A DNA stretch of 64,000 bases from Branchinecta lynchi. Lineage: Eukaryota; Arthropoda; Branchiopoda; Anostraca; Branchinectidae. Shown one piece after another: positions 56,312 to 64,000 of this stretch. The number at the start of each line of letters is the position of its first letter. The stretch's first letter is position 1. The stretch lies in assembly GCA_023053575.1 (NCBI GenBank), contig JAKZAP010000018.1:9672001-9736000 (forward strand), written 5' to 3'. The translations under genes were made by a program, and so were the position numbers. The notes under the pieces are model-generated. The model was not told where the DNA came from, searched no databases, and saw only the letters and a program-made list of their open reading frames with translations.

Positions 56312-56471
56312 AGTGCGAACACACGATGAGGACTTCCCGGCCGGATTTCCTACACTTTCATGATCAAGTTGAAAAAATTTAAACTTTTCCATATGGAAGT
56401 GATGATGGTGCCGCAAATCCGGGCAGGAATTCCGGCCCGGGAGCTCCCGATCCTCATCGTGTGTTCGCACT
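56312..56471. mobile_element. MITE with 21-bp perfect inverted ends, 160 bp
   Basis: AGTGCGAACACACGATGAGG plus A at the left matches the reverse at 56451-56471. The interior has CCCGGCCGGATTTCC and GGAATTCCGGCCCGGGAG, again nearly complementary, so most of the element folds back. The target duplication is not clear. Confidence 0.8.
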
Positions 56472-56514
56472 ATTATAGTTTAACCATAAAAGCTGAGATA
56501 GACAATCTAGTTAT

Positions 56515-56686
56515 CAAAGGCCGTATCCAGGGGGGGGGGTTAGGGGGTTGACCCCCCCCCGAAACACACAAAAAGAACGATTTTTATAGACTTTTCCCTC
56601 TGATCTATGTGTTTTTTGTACTTTTTTGTCCGACCAGCAGGCAACCCCCCCCCCCCCCCCGTAATAAATTCCTGGGTACGGGCCTG
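56515..56686. mobile_element. Short hAT-like MITE, sister of 34.88 kb
   Basis: CAAAGGCCGTATCCAGG and CCTGGGTACGGGCCTG are the inverted ends. TAGTTAT flanks both sides (7 bp, with one ambiguous base). G and C runs surround a T-rich centre, as in the sister copy. Confidence 0.72.
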
Positions 56687-56739
56687 TAGTTATTCATCAA
56701 ATATTCACTTGAAGGCTCGATGAAAATACGCTTCTTCGC

Positions 56740-57035
56740 TCAGCTATTCGCGAATAATCGAATTTCATATAGTGGACTTCCCTTATTACTGAAAATTAAG
56801 TGTTCACGCAGTGAGCTCACCTTCACCGACCTCACTTTTGGCCACTTATTGTCTTGAGATTCAAATTTTCCGCGTCATAGTAGAACTTAGCGCTGTGAGG
56901 ACGGCCGTTGACATTATGAACGTCATACAAGAGCATATGAATGAAAACAAAAAAATAAACTAGTACAATCCAAATAATTCATTGAATTCAGCTAAATTAC
57001 ACATAATAAGTTGCCTTTTCAGTTAAACTTTAAAA
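56740..57035 (+). repeat. Dispersed repeat family C, copy
   Basis: Blocks in order: GCTATTCGCGAATAATCGAA, CAAATTTTCCGCGTCATAG, GAACGTCATACAAGAGC, CAAATAATTCATTG and TTTTCAGTTAAACTTTAA. Confidence 0.6.
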
Positions 57036-57784
57036 AAGGCTCTCCCATTTTTCAAATTATTTGTACGTTGCTAGGATTATGGCGTGTTGTTTCTGGCAGG
57101 CCTAGAAAACACACGAGACGAACCCAGAGTGGTGAACAGAAACCTAACGGGAATAGTCCAAGTCCAGCCCATTATCCCCTAAATCGGTAAGGATAAGAAG
57201 TGGTTCAGGCCTTAATCCATTTTCCCCTACAAGAGAAATGGCTGAACGACATTCTCAAAAGAAACTTAGTTAGGGCAAACGGGAGGGGGAGGAGCAAAAA
57301 TCAACCTTGACAAACCAGCCGAATTAACAAGTCATGTCTTTGTATTCAAGGTAAAGTGATCTATGTCGTATTGTCAACAAATCACAAGTCTCACAGTAAA
57401 CAATGAGCCGGTGTCAAGAGTCACCTGGGTGTGAATTACGCACAAAAGGGTTTTGGGCGTTTACTGCGCAAAAAAAAAACAATTCGACGCAGCAGTCTAA
57501 GTAATACTTTCTTTGAAGGAACGTCTTATCAAAACGCAGAGGCCAGTCACGAATGCAATAAGATTCAAAAGGTACCGAGGAATGTAAGGCATAAGGTCGT
57601 GGTAGGCCCGTCCGAAGAGTTTAAATACATTACTTCATAAACCTCTTCCGTTTTTCAAGTTACACTATTACATATTTTCATTCTCGTCAAAACTTTTGAC
57701 AATAGATACATATTGATAAATATCTATATTATTCAATCAGATGACACGGGGATGTGAACTGCTTAGAAGAATCTGTCACAAGTC
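57036..57784. other. No feature recognised
   Basis: The 69-residue frame at 57431-57640 opens with GTG and has no motif. Confidence 0.4.
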
Positions 57785-57845
57785 CACGGTAGCTCAGTGG
57801 TCTTATAAGCTAAAGATTGTGAGTTCAAATTCTGCCCGAGAAGCA
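57785..57845 (+). repeat. tRNA-like pol III promoter (SINE head or tRNA pseudogene)
   Basis: TAGCTCAGTGG is an exact A-box match and AGTTCAAATTCTGCCC, some 30 bp later, is a weakened B box. The arms do not fold into a full cloverleaf, so a functional tRNA is unlikely. Confidence 0.45.
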
Positions 57846-57884
57846 CTATTTTCTTGCACTTCACTACTTCCCAGAATTACTTCC

Positions 57885-58660
57885 ACATAAGCTAGGACGA
57901 TGAAACTTGGCAGGCATATCAGGGACCCCAAATGATTAAGTTGGAAATAGTCATCGAGCATCGTGGGGGGGAGTGGAGGGAGGGGGAATCTGGAATCCTG
58001 AGGTATTTATAACTCTTGAACGGGTGATCGGATCTTAACGAAACTTGGTATTTGGAAAGACCTCGTGTCTCATACGATCCACATAAAATCCGGACCGGAT
58101 CCGGTGACTTCGGGGGGAGTTGGAGAGGGGAACCGGAAAATATGGGGGGAGTCGGGGGAGGGGGGCGGATTTCTGATTAAACGTGAGTTCGGTACTTCCT
58201 GATGCACTAGGACGTTGCAACTGGGCTGGCATATCAGGGACTTGAATAAACCGACTTGACAATAGTCGTTTGCATGATCCGATCATCGTGGGGGGAGGGA
58301 GTGGCCGGAGGGGGAATCCGGAATCTTGAGGTAATTATGACTCTTGAACGGGTGATCGGATTGGAAAGACCTCGTGTCTCCGACGATCCACATAAAATCC
58401 GAACAGGATCAAGTGACTTCGGGGGGAGTTGGAAAGGGGAACCGGAAATCTTGGGAAATGCTTAGAGTGGAGGGACCAGGATGAAACTTGGTGGGAAGAG
58501 CAAGCACAAGTCCTACATACATCATTGACGTGAAATTAGATACCTTATTTCTAGGTCTAATCCTAGGGGGGGTTGAAGGGGGGATTTTGTGATATTCTCA
58601 TCTACTTTCTTGTACCACCTACTCGTAACAAGTGCCATATAGCTCGTAGCTCTTGTTAAG
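57885..58660 (-). repeat. Minisatellite-bearing element, second copy in reverse
   Basis: G-rich units (GGGGGGAGTTGGA, GATGAAACTTGG, GGATCCGGTGACTTCGG) are the reverse of the 44.7-47.6 kb array. Its start appears at the right as CAAGTGCCATATAGCTCGTA then GCTCTTGTT. About five or six units remain. Confidence 0.7.
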
Positions 58661-59250
58661 ACTAAAGTCACAAACGCATTGTGACAAAAAAATGAAATAA
58701 TGAAACTGCTTGTTATCAATACGTGAAAATGATTAAAAGTGTGAACAAAGAGCACTGAAAACCTAAATTTCGAAACTCTTTAGACCTAGACGACTAGTAA
58801 AAAGAAAACAAGTATGATTGGCAGACAACATCCTCCCAAGTTAGTATGCCCTCGGTTACGACAAAAACAGCATTCACGCTAGGAAAACATACACAGTGGC
58901 CTTGACCTCGAGTTAGTACCATTTTCCATAATTTTCGACATAACAAAATTAGTACAGGTGGCAAACAGCTGTTATTTTTTCCCGCTGTCACTCAATGTGG
59001 GTTTTCGTCGGCCCGGCCGTAAAGTTTCAATATTTCTTCACATCCCAGTCCAGAACCACCATATGTGGTTCAGTTTATTAGTCCCTCAGTTATCATCAGC
59101 ATTATCAAAGTTTAACTAAAAGTCGGCAAAGACGTGTGTTTAATTACATTCCAACAGAAAAGGGTAAAAACCCCTCTGACGATGAGAGTTTTCGACAATT
59201 TAAAAAGTGAAAGTTTCTCTTTTCTGTTTATTTACATGCATATACTGTGT
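58661..59250. other. No feature recognised
   Basis: AT-rich intergenic sequence. Confidence 0.4.
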
Positions 59251-59573
59251 TAGCGTTCCAGTGAAGTTATTACAAGTTAAGATGATAAGAGGAGGGGCGA
59301 GCCCCTTATTATGGTAGTTATCACGCTCTCTGGAACGAAAATTATAACAACGCGAACATATGAAACTCCTCTTGCGGGAGTTTCTGCAGAGCCGATAGTT
59401 ATTATCACTTATGATGCTCGCGACCATCATAACTAAACTGTAACGATCGTAACAGTCGTGGAACGAAAATAATAAGCGGGAGGAGCCAATTTAATTATTA
59501 CGGCGGGCTCTGGAACGGCAATAATAACAAGAATAGTAACGATCGTAACTAATAATAAGTCTGTGGAACACTA
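59251..59573 (+). mobile_element. GGAACGCTA MITE, 323 bp
   Basis: It runs from TAGCGTTCCAGTGAAGTTAT to CTGTGGAACACTA and is very similar to 27764-28084 throughout, including GGGCGAGC, CTCTCTGGAACGAAAAT and CGGGAGGAGCCAATTTAxTT. Confidence 0.78.
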
Positions 59574-59994
59574 CCTGTATTATCTATGTGTGACGGCTGA
59601 TGACAATGAGGGAAACAGAAACTAATCCGCTTGTAGCGCTGTACTAGTTTTAGGCCAAGGCAGAACCTTATGGAGAGGGCCTCGTAAGAAATCAGAAAAC
59701 CTACCCTGGCAAAGTAAAGACGCAGATTGTATAGGAAAAAAAGAACATGTATATATACAAAAATCAGAAAAGCAGATAATAGTAAAAAACACATGTCATC
59801 TACATGGCGAACAAATCTCTAATGACCACACGGGTAAGCTGGAGCTCGCAAAAATTTCTTGCAGCGTGTCTTCGAACCCTCTAATCAATTTTTTAAAATA
59901 TTTCGAGCCAGATACCGGATAATATGAAAAAAAAATACAAAATGCCCACAATAAACAAATTTGAGGAAAGAGATAATCACACGATCCATTAAAA
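59574..59994. other. No feature recognised
   Basis: AT-rich intergenic sequence. Confidence 0.4.
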
Positions 59995-60222
59995 GCCTAC
60001 CAATCTGTCGACGTTCCTGTATTTCTCATCCTTTGGATTATTCCTCCTCCAACTGAACTTGGACTTTTCCGGTTTTTTCCGCTGAATGTAATTGTTATTT
60101 ATAACACTTGCGGTGTTCATTGGCGACTTTTTTAAATTTTCATTTAGCCTGTTGTTAGTGGTGTTGAGAGAAAACAGAAAATTCCGGAAATTCGACTTGC
60201 ACTCTTCGCTAACTGACGTCAT
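59989..60222 (-). CDS. Possible first coding exon, unknown protein
   Basis: An ATG-started frame outside any repeat reads MTSVSEECKSNFRNFLFSLN, then Asn/Lys-rich text and SKFSWRRNNPKDEKYRNVDR before a TAA. A weak donor (TTG/GTAGGC) lies just before the end, so it may be a leader exon. I do not recognise the protein. Composition resembles the disordered leader of the kinase. It could equally be chance. Confidence 0.25.
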   Translation of the reverse strand: MTSVSEECKSNFRNFLFSLNTTNNRLNENLKKSPMNTASVINNNYIQRKKPEKSKFSWRRNNPKDEKYRNVDRLVGF

Positions 60223-60476
60223 TGCTGGTCAGTGCCAAACTGTCTGGAAACCACTCAAGTGCCACTAGCCTTAAACTACTCCGAAAACGTGGCCTGCGCA
60301 AGGGATACCCCGTAAGCTTTTCCAACTAGAGGAAACACACAATAGAAGTTTACATCTTTGAACGTTTATATGACTAGCCACTGACAGCTGACATACACAA
60401 TGGGGACTTGATTATATCTTGTTGGAGAGCGTTAATCATTCTGACATAACGATTTTCACGTCGTAGCATATCTTTC

Positions 60477-60832
60477 TTAAAGGACCCCTCGCATTAATTA
60501 CTCTTCAACTTACAGTATTTTAAACTTTTTGAATACTTTAAAATTAGGCTGTGCTTTGAACAAGTAACCCACAGTTTTGGCTGTTTTTCCGAGACCCGTT
60601 GGCGTATAGGGAAAAGAGGGAAACAATTTACATAACCGATTTTTCTGGTGCAAAAACTTGTCACAAACAACAGTCGACAGCGTGGCAAAACACGACAAGT
60701 GAGAAAATCAGCGTGGTTCAGTTAGAGGGGTCAGACTATGCCATACGGAATTGGGGTCTCCGGGTTTAGAAATATACGGAGTGATTATGGAAGTATGTTG
60801 CGTAAGTATTACAGGTAAGACAGGTCCTTTAA
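60477..60832 (+). mobile_element. TTAA MITE family 1, copy d
   Basis: It runs from TTAAAGGACCCCTCGCATTA to GTAAGACAGGTCCTTTAA, 356 bp, TTAA at both limits. It contains ACAGTTTTGGCTGTTTTTCC and GAATTGGGGTCTCCGGG. Confidence 0.82.
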
Positions 60833-61239
60833 GTTTATTAATGAATACGAAACATTTTGAAACTGTTTAGATGAAGGCTGACAAGAAACTCACCATCGAA
60901 TTAACCTTAGTTTTTTTTCTTCTTTAAATGTTATCTTCTGTTTTGCTGTGAGAGAGAAAACAGAAAAAAACTTCTTCAGCGCCTTTCTGTAAATTGTTAC
61001 CTGAAGTTGTTAAGTGTGTTTCTTTTTTGCAGTTGTTGTGATGAGAAGGTGTTTTGTCTATGTTTGTATCTGCTTTTTCTTCTCTTTCTTTTTTGTCTCT
61101 CTTTATATTTACTTCGTGTTTACACCATGTGTGTATTTCGGGTAATAAATTGATTGATTGAAAACTTCAACAACAACAAAACCTTTAAATATATTTAAGT
61201 ATAGTGGAGTATTCTAGTTTTAGGTTGTAGCTGTGAAAT
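60833..61239. other. No feature recognised
   Basis: T-rich, pyrimidine-biased stretch, especially 60900-61110. Confidence 0.4.
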
Positions 61240-61652
61240 GCCGTGTATCGGTCTACTCACAAATAAAGTACTAACCTACCAGCTACAGAGAAACAATAAC
61301 TTTCTTTACCCTTCTCGCTGGACGCAAAATAAAACTGAACGTGGCATGGTGAAAAATGTGGGAAAACCAGGCAAAGAAATGAAGTCCGAAACAGTAGATA
61401 GACTTGATGACCTACCCTGTCTTCCAAAATAAAAGAGCGTGAAAGGGCGTGAGAGAATTGTCGGTGGACCTTAAAGCTTTCGGGGCAGTTTGCGTTGCCC
61501 GACAGGCAAAACTCGGCTCGGGACGAAAAAGCGCTAAAAAGTCGAGGTACAAAGCAAAACAACGGCGAAAGGCGAGATTTCACAAGGTTATAATTCTATA
61601 AGGAAGTAACGGATGATATAAAGGTCAGAATAAGCAAGAGGGAGTTCTTTAA
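61240..61652. mobile_element. TTAA element family 2, right-hand remnant
   Basis: AAAACCAGGCAAAGAAATGA, GGGGCAGTTTGCGTTGCC and AGAATAAGCAAGAGGGAGTT then CTTTAAG parallel 22.44-22.72 kb. A left terminus is not recognisable. Confidence 0.5.
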
Positions 61653-61693
61653 GAACTTAATATCATCTAGCCGTGTTTCAGCTTTCTTTTATC

Positions 61694-62775
61694 AACAAGA
61701 CCAAAGGTTTCGATGGGATCCCAAAAATTCAATAACTGATCCAGACAACTGGGTCTTGTCTTAGCCAGATCCAGTCATTGCCAGACTCCTTGAACATTTT
61801 TACTATTAAAATTCAGAAACAGATTAAGGCCAAATAGCTATTCATCTGAGAAAACCAAGTTCAGGTATGGATTCAGCATGTGTGTTTACCCCTATAAGTC
61901 ATATCTGTTTTGACGAAAACTTCTTGCCACTTCTGCCAATTTCCCGGTTCGGCCGAACTCCAGAACTACTTGTCCAGCGAAAAAAGAAAGCTAAAAAACG
62001 AACTCAGGTTATCTTCTTTCCCCAATACTGAACATCTAATGAACTTCAAATAAAAATTTAATTTATAACAAATTTTCCGACTCCAGCCGGATTCCGGTCG
62101 AACTATATGTCCGGGTAAATATGATTGTCACACACGGATTCAGCATCTAATCAACTACAAATAAAACTTCAACTTCTAATAATTTTCCGGTTTTGGCCGT
62201 ATTCCGGCCGAACTACATGTCCGGGTAGAAAATTGTTTTCACATAAGTGTCCAGCATGTCTTCTTGCCCTAAATCGAACATCTAATCAACTCCAAATAAA
62301 ACTTTTAATTTTAACAAACTTCTCCGGTTTGGGCCGGATTCCGGGCGAACTACTTGTCCGTCGAGAAAATGGTTTTCACCATCGTCTTCAGCATGTCTGT
62401 CCTACCCCTAAATCGAACATCTAATCAACTTCAAATAAAACTTTTACTTCTAACAAACTTTCCGGTTTTGGCCGGATTCCGGGCGAACTACTTGTCCGAT
62501 GACAAAATGGTTTTCACCATCGTGTTCAGCATGTCTTCTTACCCCATAATCAACTATCACATTAGCTGTTTCAACATATTTTGTTTGCACCTTAATTTGG
62601 ACCCCACCCCTAAATGTAGGGCTACAAAGCTCATTTACGAACTTGACTGGTCCGACGACCCAACGAATCAAAATATCTCATTCCCTTTGAGAGTTATCGT
62701 GCTTACAGACGGACAGACGGACAACTTTTGCGATGTCATAGGTATCCCTCCATTTACGTTTTGGGATCCCAAAAA
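61694..62775 (-). repeat. PAL137 repeat, complete copy
   Basis: It starts AACAAGACCAAAGGTTTCGA and GGGATCCCAAAAATTC and ends CGTTTTGGGATCCCAAAAA. It is close to the 53.6-kb copy over the first 150 bp. One array unit is shortened near 62140. Confidence 0.88.
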
Positions 62776-62779
62776 GATG

Positions 62780-63060
62780 AAATTATATGATATGATATTT
62801 ATTTGTCTTCAGAGCCCAAAGGCCACACATAAATAACAACATGTAAATACAAAATAAACGGTCACACTACTACACTAAACCCCACTCAAACACTTTTTCC
62901 CTGTGCCGACTGGCCACTCTGAGGAACCTCGCCAGGTTTCTTATACTAAGAAAATCCCTACTCCGCACAATATTTACCAACCACTTCCTCCCATGAATCC
63001 CTCCCTTAAAAATTTCCTCCCTCAGATCCTCAATTCTGCTTCGGTAATTCATATTCGTTT
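62780..63060 (-). pseudogene. LINE ORF2 C-terminal fragment with 3' end
   Basis: Minus-strand frame ends RNLARFLRVASRHREKVFEW, comparable to KILGRFLRLAMEHRRRFLE at the end of the 10.6-kb ORF2. The 3' UTR has GGCCTTTGGGCT and an ATATCATATCATATA tail that abuts the palindrome of the PAL137 copy. Confidence 0.6.
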
Positions 63061-63061
63061 G

Positions 63062-63155
63062 TGGAAGATACAGGAGGAGAACTTGCCCCGCTTCTTTCTA
63101 GAATGCCAGGCACTTTCGCATTTGAGGGTTAAATTTGTTAGGGAATCGTTATAGC
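63062..63155 (+). pseudogene. Possible short LINE C-terminal fragment, plus strand
   Basis: ENLPRFFLECQALSHLRVKF resembles the HFLLECPxLSHLR motif near the end of some LINE ORF2 proteins. It lies head to head with the minus-strand fragment. It is short, so this is tentative. Confidence 0.3.
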
Positions 63156-63254
63156 TCTCGGAATCCTGAAATCCACGAGCCTCAACCTCATCAGGAAGCG
63201 TAATAATAACAATTATAATAATTTATTTGACCCATCATACACTCACAAAGACAA

Positions 63255-63458
63255 AGAGGAAAAATAATAGACAGAAATATTAAAATGAATGGCAGTGACT
63301 GACTATGACTTTACTATAGATATGATTTGACTATCACTCAGATACTATATAAAAAAAGAGGAAAAATAATAGACAGAAATATTAAAAAGAATAGCAGTGA
63401 CTGACTATGACTTTACTATCGATATAATTTGACTATCGCTCAGATATTACGCATAAAA
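63255..63458. repeat. 102-bp tandem duplication, two copies
   Basis: AGAGGAAAAATAATAGACAG starts both units (63255 and 63357), followed by GTGACTGACTATGACTTTAC and GACTATCxCTCAGATA. Few differences are visible. Confidence 0.85.
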
Positions 63459-63589
63459 TATGCTAGGTTTCATAACGATCGTATCGTTAAGGTTTCAATG
63501 AATAACAGAGTAACGTTTCCCTTTAGTTCACCCCCCCCCACCCTCCCACTAAAACGAAAAGCTACGTAACCAAGTAAAGGGGTGCTGCC

Positions 63590-64000
63590 GGTTCGTCAGA
63601 ATAAGAATGCGGGCTGATTCGCTCCCACTGGGGAGAGATACACTGACAGATAAAGTTTCGTTCTGGTCTTTACTTTTGCCCTATGAGAGGTTTGAAAAGG
63701 GTAGGGGGGTATTTTTCGTTGAGTCGGTCGTTGCGTGGAGCTATGACCTGAGTAGTCAGATTTTGGGAAAAAAACTTAGAAGAAAAGGATTTGGTTAGAA
63801 ACATGGGAAAACAATAAATGGGTGACCTTCGCTAGTTCGGCAAGTTTCTCAAGCAGGCTATGGAGCATCGTCAGCATTGTTTTTTATTTTTTTTTTTTTT
63901 GGGGGGGGGGGAGTGGGGGTGGGCGTTTTTACTGCATTCGTAAGTGTTTTTTCTTGTTATGTTTTTGTGTTTCCCTACCATGGCCCCTCGGGCTTTTTGG
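63590..64000 (+). pseudogene. LINE ORF2 3' fragment and 3' end, related to the 10-kb LINE
   Basis: RMRADSLPLGRDTLTDKVSF parallels EMRADSLPLGARRKYIGKV in the ORF2 tail, and near 63840 KFLKQAMEHRQH parallels RFLRLAMEHRRRF. The CCHC region between them is replaced by diverged text. The end CCATGGCCCCTCGGGCTTTT matches the 10.69-kb terminus. The tail would lie beyond the window. Confidence 0.65.

Noticed and set aside
57785..57845. Functional tRNA gene
   Set aside because: The A box is good but the B box is mutated and acceptor and anticodon stems do not pair properly.

Overview
This is animal nuclear DNA, AT-rich and very repeat-rich. Four exons of one conserved protein kinase gene lie far apart on the minus strand. 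Nearly everything else I can explain is transposable-element material. There is no bacterial gene organisation, operon, CRISPR array or virus. The long introns, spliceosomal GT/AG junctions, CR1-like and RTE-like LINEs, tRNA-derived SINEs and many short inverted-repeat elements point to an invertebrate metazoan. The sequence alone does not let me name the phylum.

The kinase is a germinal-centre kinase III (STK24/25/26, MST3/YSK1/MST4, GckIII). Exon 1 (40491-40060) carries an unusual Ser/Asn-rich leader of 144 residues. Exon 2 (31523-31299) holds the glycine loop and VAIK lysine, exon 3 (27692-27527) the HRDIK catalytic loop, and exon 4 (17703-17546) the DFG-to-APE activation segment. Reading phases agree at all three junctions. 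The rest of the kinase domain and the regulatory C-terminus are not visible and probably lie beyond position 1.

Region by region: 1-5.8 kb holds repeat fragments and a 110-bp inverted pair. 5.8-10.74 kb is an almost complete two-ORF LINE inserted antisense to the kinase, with ORF1 intact and ORF2 frameshifted. 10.75-17.5 kb holds LINE 3' fragments, a hAT-like MITE and a TTAA MITE. 17.5-40.5 kb is the kinase gene with introns full of MITEs, fold-back elements, a SINE and two copies of a palindrome-bounded repeat that I call PAL137. 41.2-52.3 kb is a five-level nest: a PAL137 copy holds an 801-bp MITE and an 8.5-kb hAT-like element; the latter holds a minus-strand RTE-like LINE, which holds a 5.9-kb hAT-like element, which holds a minisatellite element and another PAL137 copy. 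52.3-64 kb has more PAL137, TTAA, hAT and other MITE copies and ends in LINE 3' fragments.

The main novelty candidates are PAL137 (GGGATCCC palindromes around a 137-bp array), the LINE ORF1/ORF2 junction with an AAAAAAC run, a GC hairpin shared by LINE 3' ends that carry different microsatellite tails, the nested stack with exact 8-bp target duplications, and the way short elements sit within 30-80 bp of kinase splice sites. All identities and boundaries were judged by eye.
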